Part shown: one piece after another, positions 48,000 to 58,985 of the stretch
Position numbering within the stretch: position 1 is the first letter of the stretch
Layout: the number at the start of each line of letters is the position of its first letter
Assembly: GCF_037893015.1 (NCBI RefSeq)
Contig: NC_133658.1
Location: 289,359,719-289,423,718, forward strand
DNA: 64,000 nt
Origin: Macrotis lagotis
Taxonomy: Eukaryota; Chordata; Mammalia; Peramelemorphia; Peramelidae
Direction: 5' to 3'
Translations under genes and position numbers: made by a program
The notes under the pieces: generated by a model
Databases searched by the model: none
Seen by the model: the letters and a program-made list of their open reading frames with translations, nothing else
Told to the model about the DNA's origin: nothing

Positions 48000-49250
48000 C
48001 CTTCTGGAAGAGGTAAAGAATGATAAGTATTCAGAGACAGTCCCACATTTATGAATCACATTTACACCACCATCCTCAATTTTTCCCCTCTTCCCCAACT
48101 CTATTTTTTCTCTCCATTCTCAGTATCCTCTTGTGAAGCCACTCTCCTCCTCCATCCCTTATGACAACTCCCCCATTTTCCAAAGATGTAAGGACAGTCT
48201 ATAATTTTCTGTTAGCTTCCTCTCTGGTCAGTAACTGCAGAAGGGAGCATGGCTGAAACAGAACTATGTCTCCTAGGGCAACAGCATTTCAGTTTTTAAC
48301 TTTTCACTCTGGAAAAAAAGTAATTATCTTCATTTTTCTGTCCTTTAACAACAAAAATATTTCATGGTTCATAAATCTGTTGAAGAGGGTATTCTCCTTT
48401 GGGAAAGGACTTGGGTCATAACAGATGCTTCTTCAGTTTCCCCCATCTAGAACTAAAGGTTTCTCTCAAGCTTGGTCAATAGGACTGATTTAGCATTAAG
48501 TTCAAGTGATCTTCTCAGATACCTGGAGATGATTTCATGAAATTAAAAAGTTTCAATGACTATCTTGGCCCTACAGCTTCATGCCATTTGCCCAAGAAAG
48601 GTTTTTCTATGATCTTTCACCAGGTATCTGAAAAGGTTTTGCAGAGATTAGGACTTTGGGGAGGGAGAGTTGCTCATTATTTCAAAGATTTTTATTTCAT
48701 CAGAATAGGTATATGCCATTGCTACCTCTACACATTAAATCACAAGTCAACCCTATTATTCCTCATCCTGCATGGTGTTGAAAAAATGAAACTCCTTTTT
48801 ATTATATACTTTGAAGAGTATAATAAACAAATGTTTCAGTATACTAAGAATAGAAAAAATAGTCTTCATATAAAACCTCAACTCTTTTGTGAGATTCTTG
48901 CTCACATCTTTTCATTGATCCTCCATAGAAGGATCTACTCAATGAACTGAAGAACTTTCCTTGGTTCTTTTAATATTTGAGGGATTCCAGTGCAACTATC
49001 CATTTTGTTATACTTACTCTTAAAATAAAAAAATGTGTATAACTATCCTTTGTTTTAATTTGCCTTTATTTTCAGATATAGAAAGCTATATCTCTACTCT
49101 TTCAGAGTTATTGTAACAAATAGAGAAAAATAGTTTGATAAAGCTAACACATCAACTAAGTCTAACAGCACATGCAATATTTCACACTGACAGTTCCTCA
49201 TTCCAGCAAACAAAGGAAAAAGGTGTATTTCTCCTCTATTCCTGGGGTTC
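48000..49250. other. No recognised feature
   Basis: Intergenic AT-rich sequence. An open frame at 48537-48950 (137 codons, plus) resembles no known protein. Confidence 0.4.
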
Positions 49251-49254
49251 AAGC

Positions 49255-49450
49255 TTGATCATTATAATTACTCAACTTAGGGTTTTTTCTTTCTATATAC
49301 AGTGCTGTAGTCATTTTGTAGATTGTTTTCCTACTTATGTTTATTTTACTCCACATCACTTCTCTGTTATTATGCCTAACTCCTACTATGAGAATGAATC
49401 ACTTTCTTTTTGGTCCTTTAAGGTATTTCATGTAGTTTCCAGTGTGCATG
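49255..49450 (-). mobile_element. LINE-1 3' fragment
   Basis: Antisense, decayed: gtgctgtagtcattttgtag, tgttttcctacttatg, ttttactccacatcac. Confidence 0.5.
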
Positions 49451-49459
49451 TGACTTGTT

Positions 49460-49613
49460 TTTTCTTTTTTGGTTTTTACAAGGAAATGGGGTTAAGTGAC
49501 TTGCCCAAGGTCACACAGCTAGGTAATTAGTAAGTGTGAGAAGCTGGATTTGAACTCAGGTCCTCCTGACTCCAGGGCTGGTGCTCTATCCACTGTGCCA
49601 CCTAGCTACTCCT
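49460..49613 (-). mobile_element. tRNA-headed SINE
   Basis: Full antisense copy flanked by atgtgacttgtt (49448-49459 and 49614-49625). Confidence 0.92.
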
Positions 49614-49899
49614 ATGTGACTTGTTAATTTGCAGCAGGCTGCTTGAACCTGCCATTCATCTGCTCTTTGTGTCTCTTGCAATTGTGATTCTTCTGGAATC
49701 ATGGTGTTCCGTGATGTGCAGTCCTGTAACATCAATGGGAGATTTCTGAGGTTCAGAAGATGACTTTTCATCACAATGAAAAGCTTAAGGTCACTGAAAT
49801 TATCACATAGTTTCTCAAATTTGATCCAACACTTCTTTTCTGCTATTCAATTCTGGTTCCAGCTCATTGTCTACCTGCAGTGACTGTTCAAGATATAGA

Positions 49900-50035
49900 G
49901 AGATAAAGAATGAGATAGATAGATATCACAGAAATAAGACTTTGAGAGATAGTGGAAGATAGAAAGACCTGGAATGCCATAGTACATGGAGTCACAAAGA
50001 GTTGAACATGATTGAATGGCTGAAAACAATAAATT
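49900..50035 (+). mobile_element. RTE LINE 3' end
   Basis: Decoded KTWNAIVHGVTKS, the conserved RTE C-terminus, then a decayed tail gattgaatggctgaaaac. Confidence 0.65.
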
Positions 50036-50039
50036 ATTA

Positions 50040-50335
50040 TATCTCAATGAACTGAGCAGGCTGCTTTATAATCTGTGCAATACTTTGCCTTTTCTGTGTG
50101 GATGGCTGTTGATATCTTTTGAATGACCATAGATTTTATTTTAAAGGCCTTTCCTGTTCCAGGATTCAATGCAATTAGCATCATCTTCAAACAGCAGCAT
50201 GGTAGAACCTCTCTATTAATAGAGACTCCTATTTGCATTTGGCACAGAATATCTTCTGTGACCAGGGATAACTTTGTTAAACATAGATACATTTCTGATT
50301 CCCTGTTAGACATCTGGGTTTTAAATCAGGAACAC
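50040..50335 (-). mobile_element. RTE LINE fragment, RT palm region
   Basis: Minus-strand decoded GVSINREVLP...LIALNPGTGKAF...TAIHTEKAKYCTD resembles the RTE RT palm ('LRFADDIVLIA'...'KTKY'). The FADD stretch is out of frame. Orientation is opposite to the adjacent fragment. Confidence 0.55.
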
Positions 50336-50515
50336 TCAGCTTAAGTTTCACCTCTGACACTTATATGATTAGGCAAGTTATTTAAACTTTGAGTCTCAAT
50401 TTCCTCATCTGCCAAATAAGTGAGTGACACTTATGTTCATGGGGTTGTTGTAGAGCTTGAATAAAATAATATATAAAAACCATTCACAGATTTTATTAAT
50501 GTTATAAAAATGTCT
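50336..50515 (+). mobile_element. MIR copy
   Basis: ggaacactcagcttaagttt, ctcaatttcctcatctgcca, atggggttgttgtagagctt. Confidence 0.65.
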
Positions 50516-50521
50516 ATTAAT

Positions 50522-50704
50522 GGGGTGGCTAGGTGGCACAATGGAGGGGTGGCTAAGGTGGCACAGTGGATAAAGCACCAGCCCTGGAGTCAGGAGTACC
50601 TGGGTTCAAATCCAGTCGCAGACACTTAATAATTACCTAGCTATGTGGCCTTGGGCAAGCCACTTAACCCCGTTTGCCTTGCAAAATCCTAAAAAAAAAA
50701 AAAA
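50522..50704 (+). mobile_element. tRNA-headed SINE with duplicated head
   Basis: The first ~24 bases of the SINE (ggggtggctaggtggcac...) occur twice in tandem (50522-50545, 50546-50570) before a normal body and A tail. Flanks share gtctatta (50512-50519 / 50705-50712). Confidence 0.9.
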
Positions 50705-50719
50705 GTCTATTAGTTTTAT

Positions 50720-52220
50720 GATGATGTTTTTCAAAAATTAAGTCAATTTTTTATAACTACAATCTATCAACAAAATTTTTTGTACTTCTAAGTCAATTTT
50801 AGGACTGTGAAGATGCATTTTGCTGTAGAAGATCATGTACAAGTTTGCTGGTTCCTTTCTCATATTTTCATTAATACTACCCTCTGCTTTTGAGGACTAA
50901 TCTCATAATGGGAAATTGACCATGATACTTGCTCTTTTCTTGGTCTATTTTATTTTTCTTGATGGGAAAGAAAATTTTACCTTCAAGTTGAAAAACTTTG
51001 AACATGGTTCTGGTAATAGATCTAAAAGTTGTTTAGGGACTAGATTAGGGAAGCATGGAGAGGTTGGTACAAAGGGATGGATTTTTTCATTTCACTCCTC
51101 TGTGAAATAGATTAAAGAATGGATACTACCAAAAAACATGGCTCGGGCACCTGAACATTGTTCTACCACCTTCTGGTCTGTCCTGTGACCTTAAGCTTGT
51201 CTCAAGCTCTCTGGGCCTAGAGTATCTTTAAATTGGTAAATGTAGATGACATCTGCTGTGCTTCACAGGAAGCAAGCTTTCACCTTGAAGTCATTCACCC
51301 AAGTCTTTGGTGTGGGCTTTCCAGTGCTGTCTACCCCATGTGACTCACACTTCTTTCTACATTCTTTCCTGTAGGCTGGTGACTACTTTATTAGAAACCT
51401 TTTGTAGGAGTCTGAAAGGGTCTCAGTTTCTGGTTCCTGAGAGACTGAAGACTGTGGTGTAGGAGTGTGATGCTGCTTCTGTGGAATGTCTGGGAAGGGT
51501 GGAGACCAGAGATGGGACTCTGGAGCTGTTCAAATATTGCTATGGGTTTAGCATGTCACTGAGAGAAGTTCACACAGATGTCCTCCTTCCTCTTACTCTC
51601 AAAGCAGCGGGTAATTCACACTTAGCATGAAACTGCAACTGTGGTTTATGCTTATGCTCAAGACAACGCCTGCTGCATGCCCAACCGCCCACAGAACTAC
51701 AGAGAACGCTGTGTGCTGAAGCATGGGGAAAATTGGTAGGGCCCACACTGAGCATGCTCAGGAGCTGGGAATGAACCCCACACATACACATATACACAAG
51801 CTAACTCTGGTCATTTGTCCGGTGACCTGGGAATCTAGACTTTCTGCACCTTTTCCACCAGAGGAAAAAAAAAGGAGCAACCTGTGCTTCCTGGAAACTC
51901 TGCCTTGGATTGTAGCATCAGGAAATTTTGGGTGGGCACACTCCAAGAAGCCTTTTCCACTGTTCAGTAAAGGCAGCTTTGAAAAACAAATCTTTGTCAC
52001 TCACCTGGTGTAGTCTAGGACTCATCGTGGGTGAGGGGGTGGTGGGCTTTTTGTAAAGCCCCTAAGAACTATCTTAGAAAAATCAAGGGGATCTGAACCC
52101 AGAGCTGAGAGGAATTGTTATAGCATGTCAGAGACAGAAAGAGGCGGTCCTTAGAGTCATCCAGTTCAACCCTCTTCTTTTGCAAGGACAGGATGGAAAG
52201 AAGCAAGGATTTATTAATTA
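50720..52220. other. Mostly non-repetitive intergenic sequence
   Basis: A decayed MIR may lie at 51140-51240. No supported gene; open frames on both strands at 51570-52013 are unlike known proteins. Confidence 0.35.
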
Positions 52221-52224
52221 CAAC

Positions 52225-52400
52225 ATCATCACTCTGGGAGGGAGGGGCTATTCTCCTTGTTTTATAATTGAATTAAAAGAGGCAAAGAGAGGTTAACTTC
52301 CCTTTGCCTAATTCCACATAGCTGGTTTCTGAGGCTGACTTTGAACTCAGTTCTCTTCTGAATTCAGGTCTAGTGTTCTTTTCACTTCTGATGCCTAGTT
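52225..52400 (-). mobile_element. MIR copy
   Basis: Antisense: gttttataattgaattaaaa, ctttgaactcagttctctt. Confidence 0.65.
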
Positions 52401-52789
52401 GTTTTTGACATACATATAACACACACACACATACATACACACACAAAAACACAGAGTTTTATATTAACAGATTGTAGGTTCATAAAAGACAAGGGTCATT
52501 TCACTTTTGCCTTTTTTATTCCTGGGGTCTTGCACAGTATATATAAATGAATCCTTGTTATTTGCTTCTTTGCCTATGGTCACAATGCTAGGTAAGATTT
52601 GAGTTTAGATCTTTAAGATTCCAATTCCAGGATAATTCCGTGTGTCAGGCTGCATCTTTTAAAAGGAATATCTAGATGTTACACTTTTAGGGAAAGATTC
52701 TGACTCTGACCTTGGCTCTGTTCCATATAAATCTCTCTCTCTCTAGTTGTCTGTTGCTTGTGCACAAACACACACACATATACGCACTT

Positions 52790-53395
52790 TTTATTTTAAA
52801 ATTAAAGAGCATTCACTTTCCCTTTTACTTTCCAATTTAAAAAATCCTTCTAACATATTGGCATTGTTAAGCAAAATAAATTACTAAACTGTCCATGTTC
52901 AAAAATATGTTCCATTTTGCATTTTGAATCCATCCTTTGTCAGGATATGGGTAGCAAAGTTTACCAAATCCTCTGAAATCCTGGCTAGTTATTTCATTGG
53001 TCAGGTTCTTAAGTTGATCAAAGCTGTTTATCTTTATAATGTTATTGTATAAATTATTCCCTTGGTTTTGCCCACTTCATTCTGAATCAATTTATGTCTT
53101 CCTAGGTTTCTCTAAATCCATTCATGTTATCATTTCTCATGGTTAAAGAGTATTGTTCCACAAATATACCATAATTGACCAGCTATTCTTTAACTTAAAG
53201 GAATCCCTTAGTTTTCAGTTACTTGACACTTCTAGAAGAACTGCTGCAAATATATTTTTAACATATTAGTATTTTTCCTCTTTATTTGATCTCTTTGGGG
53301 GGTGTATAAGCCTCAAGAGTGTTATTGCTATGGAAATGCAAAATTTAGTGATTTGGGAGGCATATGTATAGAATGATCCTGAGGAGATCAAATTC
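52790..53395 (-). mobile_element. LINE-1 3' region, old
   Basis: Antisense: tggttttgcccacttcattc, cctaggtttctctaaatcca, accataattgaccagc, gatctctttggggggtgt. Confidence 0.7.
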
Positions 53396-53434
53396 TTGTG
53401 AAATTTCCAGCATAATGAGGGAGCATGGATACAA

Positions 53435-53545
53435 TCATTAATTCCATGAACATTCACTTAATTATTATGTACAAGATATGGGATACAAAGACAACCGGAA
53501 CACTCCCTACCTTCCAGAAATTTGAGTTAAAAAGTTAAAGTATTG
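53435..53545 (-). mobile_element. L2 3' end fragment
   Basis: aattattatgtacaagatat, gggatacaaagacaa, actccctaccttccag. Confidence 0.6.
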
Positions 53546-54119
53546 TATTGTTCAGTAACAATACAAGACAGAATATGGTCAAGGACTCAATCAGTAGTAG
53601 AGATAGTAAATACTTTTGGGTGGGAGGGATGGCAGAGGCCCTGAGTGCTTACAAACAGCCTAATTGATGAGATTGAAACTGAGGCAATCAAACTGTTTCT
53701 GGTTCTCCCAGAGAGATTTAAAAGTTCAGATACCCCTTTTCAATTACATCATTTTGAATTATATGCTACTTCTAAAGTTAACTTTGAAATCTTGCATCAT
53801 TTCACTTTTTTGCTTGTTTTTTTGATTAACTGTCTTCTATCAGGGAAATTAAGGTTAAGATAAGCAACCCATTTGAATGAATTAGACATGATGGATGTTC
53901 ACAGAATCATAAATAGAAATCTGTTGCCTTAGGTTTGTCAATTATAGTGACCTTAGGAGATGTGCTTCTATGAACGTTGAGGTGATGATGGTTGGTGGGG
54001 GGAGTAGGAGATATTAAAGACATTCCTCTGTGTTTTTAAATAAGGCTGATTTGAGATGAACCTGCCTATAAATAAACAGTTCTGAGAGAGTAGAAGACAG
54101 TGCCATCTATTCTTCTCAT

Positions 54120-54260
54120 TTCTAGAATCAGAGAACATAGAATGTTAGGAATGGAAGGGAACACCAAGATAATCTGAATTCAATCCTTTCCTATGCTCAT
54201 AGAGGGGAAATGACTAACTCAAGGTCACACAGGCTTGTTCAAACCCTGCTCCCTTTTCCC
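54120..54260 (-). mobile_element. MIR-type fragment
   Basis: gaatgttaggaatggaaggg, catagaggggaaatgac, aactcaaggtcacacaggc. Confidence 0.55.
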
Positions 54261-54299
54261 CCTATGAAAACATAAAAATCATATTTGCTTTTGATTCAT

Positions 54300-54530
54300 T
54301 CCTTACTATGAAATGACCTGCCCCACTCACTGCAATGCGTGTAACCAGGCTGGAGCGACCAGAACGGTTCCTACCACAGGAAACGGCCCCCAGGCTATAA
54401 TTACATCGCCTCATTCTGGTGACATCACAAACCACCTGGGCTTTAGCGGCGGTTCATTGTGCTATCACCAGGGCTGCTGAGATGAAACTCCACTTGGGAA
54501 ATTCAGTTAGCTTTAGCTGCATACATTTTT
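54300..54530. promoter_or_regulatory. Candidate conserved non-coding element upstream of FAM78A
   Basis: This block of about 230 bp resembles no repeat in the window. It is richer in CpG than its surroundings and dense in motif-like strings: a CRE-like tgacatca, accacagg and aaccacctg (RUNX/E-box-like), cattgtg (SOX-like) and ctataattac (near-MEF2). It lies about 1 kb before the CpG island in the interval shared by PLPP7 and FAM78A. Regulatory function is inference. Confidence 0.35.
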
Positions 54531-55179
54531 TTTTTCCAGGCTCCTGAATCTAAGACTCACTTTGCTACCAAAACTCATATTGGAGCTGGACACCTAAAAA
54601 AAGTGTTCCACTCTCACAGGTTTGTAGGTTGAAAGGAGTACCCTTCAAAGCAATAACCCGTCTCCCGCCCCCCTTTCCGCCAGGGACACGATATTATCGC
54701 TGTACCTGTCTCAGTAACCATAGGTTCTCTCCAGCCTATCATTTCCAGATTAAAGAAGGCCCCTTTCCTGTTCCTTGCAGATACAGTGCACTGTGCGTGG
54801 AGACATCCGTCCCCATCCCAATACACAGAGCCCAATAAGACAGACCTGGCGAACCAGAGATGCTGTCACGTGTATTCTCTCCCCCATCCCACCTCCCCAA
54901 CCCCAACGCGCTCCCTGTTAAAAGTATTCTCTGGACCCAAGGAGATGAGGTGTAAGAGCTCGGAAAAGAAGCATCCCTCTTCTCCAGGTAGCAAGGGGGG
55001 GGTGGGATGGGAGAGAAGCCCACCACCCTTCTCCCCCCCAAACAAACTACATTACCCAGAATTCCTGGGGTTGGTAAAAAGGAAATGTCGTTCTTTGAGC
55101 TGGAGAGGTTTAGCACTATCAGCTGCAGTTGGGGAAAAGGAGAAAGCGAGGGAGAGGGAAAAGGAGAGGGAGAATTATA

Positions 55180-56500
55180 AGGGAGGGGAGAAGCCGGGAG
55201 CTCGGAATGCAGCAGTGGGGTCGCAGAGAGAGCCGCCTCTCCAGCCGGGCTGCGAGGGGTGCCAGGGGCGGCCGGGCGCTGGGGGGCTGCTGAGTTTCTG
55301 CAAAGTTTGACCTGGTTGTCTCTGGGGGCCGGCGAGGGGCTTCCCCGAGCTAGGGGGCAGCGACGGGGCTGATGGCAAATACTTGACACCATGCTTATAA
55401 AATAAACGGAGAGATTCGGGGGGGAGGGGAATCAAACCAAATTAAGATCCTTGCCCACCCCGGGGAGCGCCCCGCAAGCTCTAGAGTCGGGGCCCCTCCG
55501 GCTTCGCGGCCCCACGTCTCCTAACTGGAAGGACCCGAACCCGGACCCGGTGTGCGAGCCCGGGCCGGGGCGGGGCGGGGGGCGGCCGCGGCGCGGGTGG
55601 GCGAGGGCCATGAAGGGGGATCCTCGCCCGGCCGCTGCCGGGGAGGGGGCGCCGGAAGAAAAACACCGACAAAGCCCGCTGGGGGCCAGAATCTGGAGCC
55701 CGCTGGGGGGCAGGTGAGTGGGAGGCGTGTGCGCCCCGGGCCCCCCAGCCGGGGCTGAGCCCCAGGCAGGCGGCCGGGCCCGCCGGAGGGGGAGCGCGGG
55801 GGCCGGCCGGGGGGCCATGGGCGCCGGGCGCCCGCTCTCTGCGCCGGGCTAGGGGAGGAGGTCGGCTACGGAGGCGCCGCGGAGCGGAGCGCAGGGACGC
55901 GCTGCGGCAGGGGCGGCCGGGGGGCCCGGGGGGCCGCGAGCCGGACCGCAGCGCAGCGCCCCCCCGCCCCGCCCCGGCCAGGTGGGTGTCGGCGGAGATG
56001 TCACGCCTGCCGATTATTCGCTGGTGTCCCCGGGCCCGCGGCTGCCGCTGACTGGGTGGGGGCAGGGGAGGGGGAGTGAGGGGGGCGGGGGCCGGTGCAG
56101 GGTGAGACTGACCAGAGCTGCGGTTTCAGCCCAGCGGCCGGGGAACCAGCGGAGCCGCTCCACACCCCGCCGCCCCGCACGCCGCTCACCTACGCTCCCT
56201 CCCCGCCCCCGCCCCAAGTTCAGCCCAACTTCGGGAACGGCCCTCGAGCCCCCTCCCTCCTGCATCGCGGCCAGGTCCCGGCACCAGCGGACGGGGGACG
56301 GAGCGAGACAGCCGAGCGGGACAGCGGCCGGGGCCCCCGGGAGACGAGCCGGGGAGAGCCAGACCACTGGGGGAGGACGAGTGCTGGCCGGCCCACCAGC
56401 CCTAGGGGGGAGAGAGCCGGTTGCAGAGCCATCAACAACGTGGTGCAATGTAGGGAACTGTTAGAGCCCCGCTCCGAAGATCGGAAATAGCTTTTTTTTT
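55180..56500 (+). promoter_or_regulatory. FAM78A: CpG island / FAM78A promoter and 5' UTR
   Basis: This is a stretch of about 1.3 kb of very GC-rich sequence dense in CpG, with many GGGCGG/CCGCCC-like boxes, unlike the AT-rich surroundings. It sits 0.7-2 kb upstream of the FAM78A coding start on the same side. It is the only CpG island in the window and best explained as the FAM78A promoter and non-coding first exon. A strong splice donor CAG|GTGAGT occurs at 55714 and a plausible acceptor (pyrimidine tract then ttaacag) ends at 56746, so a spliced 5' UTR is possible. Long open frames here on both strands reflect GC bias, not genes. Confidence 0.8.
55396..55403 (+). promoter_or_regulatory. 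TATA-like element at the island's 5' side
   Basis: TATAAAAT stands just inside the upstream edge of the CpG island. If functional it would place a plus-strand start near 55425-55435. Isolated TATA strings are common, so this is tentative. Confidence 0.3.
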
Positions 56501-57232
56501 TCTCTTGCGAGGTGGTGCTTTCTTTCACCCCCCCACCCCCCACCCCTCCCTCTTCTGCTTAAAGCAAACCAGGGCCACCAAAGAGTGAGAGCCACTTGGG
56601 AACGACTGCTGCTCTTCCTTCGGAGTTTATTTCTTGGGATATTGATTGCAGGCTTGGGAACAGCCCTAAGCCCATCTTTGGGCTTCTGGAAGCCTTCAAA
56701 TCATCGCCAAACTGGAGGTGTCTTGTTTTTCTTTCCTGATTTAACAGAAACTGCTATTTAATTTATTACTGTCACTGTGTGTGTGAGAAAGAGAGCGTGT
56801 GTAAAGAGAGAAAGGGGCAGGAAGTAGATTTTTTTGCAGAAAGGGCGGCAGGATCGTGGACCGTACACATCCTTCCTTATTTATGTGTCTGTCAGCATTC
56901 TCCTTCATCCAAAGAATCAAGGGAAAGTATTCAACCTGTATTTCCCGGTGAGTGAAGCACAAGGAAGGACCGAGGATATCAAAGCATCATGATTATTTAT
57001 TGAACTTCAAACTTAAAAAAAACCCCAAAGAATATCTGAAATTCCGCCCACTGTTCAAGGAAGAAGAGAGGCCCCACTGCTCCTGAAATGTAGCAAAATC
57101 CTTATTTATAAACGGGCTAAAGACACTGATATGAAAAGGCCCCTCTACTCGAATTTTCTATCCTATGGATATCAGTCTTGAGCTTTCGAAATAGGAAGAT
57201 CTGTATTGGATCTAGCAGCAACTATCATTTCA
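56501..57232 (+). other. FAM78A: FAM78A 5' leader region
   Basis: This sequence lies between the CpG island and the coding start. It holds C-runs, a GT-rich stretch (56775-56800) and several out-of-frame ATGs. It has no recognised repeat and is probably transcribed leader or a short 5' UTR intron. Confidence 0.45.
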
Positions 57233-57555
57233 ATGCCTAGTCTTCCCTGGGACTGTTGGCATTTCCTAGAAATTAAACTGGTACTTTATGCCATGGGCTG
57301 TATTCAGAGCATCAACAGCAAATCCAAAATTTTCCGAGAAAGTATTTCGGTGATTGATGTGAAAGCCTCTATCGACCCCATCCCCACCACCATCGACGAG
57401 TCCTCCAGCGTGGTGCTCCGCTACCGGACGCCGCACTTCCGCGCCTCGGCCCAGGTGGTCGTCCCGCCGATCCCCAAGAAGGAGACCTGGATCGTGGGCT
57501 GGATCCAAGCGTGCAGCCACATGGAGTTTTACAACCAGTATGGGGAGCAGGGCAT
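57233..57555 (+). CDS. FAM78A: FAM78A first coding exon (partial gene)
   Basis: This exon encodes MPSLPWDCWHFLEIKLVLYA followed by MGCIQSINSKSKIF and the conserved body (VVLRYRTPHFRASAQVV, PPIPKKETWIVGWIQAC, MEFYNQYGEQG). It is a strong match to the FAM78 family, vertebrate proteins of unknown function. The exon is open to its end, where AT|GTGAGT gives a donor at 57556. The next residue would be the Met of GMSSWEL, with phase 2. I chose ATG 57233 because the in-frame sequence upstream has only a TTG (57206) before a stop. A second in-frame ATG at 57293 has a much better context (G at -3, G at +4) and may be the main start. Roughly 107 of about 280 residues are encoded here; the remaining exon lies beyond the window. 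The gene is assigned as FAM78A rather than FAM78B because PLPP7 is the head-to-head neighbour. Confidence 0.9.
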
Positions 57556-58759
57556 GTGAGTACTTCGGAACCACCTGAGCTTCCGGGTGGGCGCCCGAGG
57601 GGGGTGGGGGCGGGGAGCAGCTGGAAGGAGGACCATGCCTAGAGGAGACCTGGCCTGCAAGGGGAAAGGGCATCCATCGATCCAGCCTGTGGCTTAGGTA
57701 GCCTAGAGAGGGAGGGAGGAAGGAAAGAAACTGGGTTTCATCTCCTTATGTAAGGGGTAATGAGTATTTTAGTATGTCATCGAAGGCTGTCATCGCATCA
57801 GGGGAGCCCGGTGACCTTAAAGATCCTAAAACCCACTGAAGAACGGCCAGAGCCTCAGGAATAACGCGTCCTGTGCATTCCAGATTTTTCTCCTTGGCTG
57901 GGGGGTGGGGGGGGTGGAGGCTGTCGGGCTTCACCTCCCCTCCAGGAGCTCCCATTGTCCCATAGGTCCCCTTTATGTGGTTCTTCGGAAGATGCTGAGA
58001 AAGCAAAGTAACATTGTCACCGTCCTCCTTGGGCACTGCAAACAGGCTGCCTTACTGCAGAGGTGCTAGTGCGGGTTAGGGGTGGCACAAGTTGGACAAG
58101 TGGTCTTCGGGGTCCCAACTCCACTAGAGGCGAGAAGTCCATAAGCTGAGAAGGAAGTGAATGTGGTAACTTCGGTAGGGCTGGGGAGGGAGTTAGAGCA
58201 TCGACCACAGCCCTTGTCAAATGTTTATCTCAGTATACCTAGACTTTCTATTATGTTTAAATCGCCGTTGGTGTCTAGGGAAATGCGGTCCATTCAAGAC
58301 GGCCAGTCCTTAATCAGTGGTCTTGGGACTTTAGCCCCTTGCTTTTTTACAAGTGTTCCATTTCTGCAGCATTTCTATAACTTTCCTTCCTAGAAGAGAA
58401 AGGCCACGTTTAACTCGAGAACAAACCCACTGTGCCAGAAAGGCTCAAGTTGATTCAAAGTTTAGAACACCAGCTGGTTCTTAGGAGCCCCAGAGCTCTT
58501 TATAGCAGCCCATTGGCTTCCTGGTACCCACTCTCATTTCAGAAATTTTGTCCTGGTAGAATTTCTCGGACTAGGCATAAGGAAAGATTAGAGCCTAAGG
58601 TCTCAGGCCTAAACTTTTCCTTTCTGGGTTTATTGGCAAGAATCAAGCAATGTGGATTCTGGAGCCAAGTGCATCTGTCTTCCTTCTGATCTATACACCC
58701 CAATCCCTGACCCCCTAGGGAAGAACCAAATGACAATGACAGAAAGAAGAGAGGAAGTT

Positions 58760-58985
58760 TGGTTTAGTGGAAAGAATTGGGAGATACCTGAATTTGATTC
58801 CATAAAAACCTTTACCATTTCCTTACTGTATAATCACAGACAAGTCATTCAAATTCTCTTGCCTTCATTTTCCTCATCTGCAGAATGAGGATAACAATGT
58901 AGTGCCTACCTCACAAAGTTTCTTGAAGGTCAAATGAAATAATTTAAATAAAATGCTTTGTCAACCTTAAAGGTATAGACCTTTA
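58760..58985 (+). mobile_element. MIR full copy
   Basis: cattttcctcatctgcagaa, gtgcctacctcacaaagttt, aaatgctttgtcaacctta. Confidence 0.8.

Noticed and set aside
48537-48950. 137-codon open frame on the plus strand
   Set aside because: AT-rich, no family resemblance, and no promoter or splice context.
55432-56543. Long overlapping open frames on both strands in the CpG island (up to ~160 codons)
   Set aside because: Stop-poor because of GC content. Composition is Pro/Arg/Gly-rich, with no recognisable domain, and frames overlap on both strands.
57206-57232. Extending FAM78A upstream to 57206
   Set aside because: That codon is TTG, not a normal eukaryotic start. The first in-frame ATG is 57233.
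57233-57555. Calling this gene FAM78B
   Set aside because: The paralogues are similar over this exon, but the PLPP7 neighbour and the 20-residue N-terminal extension fit FAM78A.
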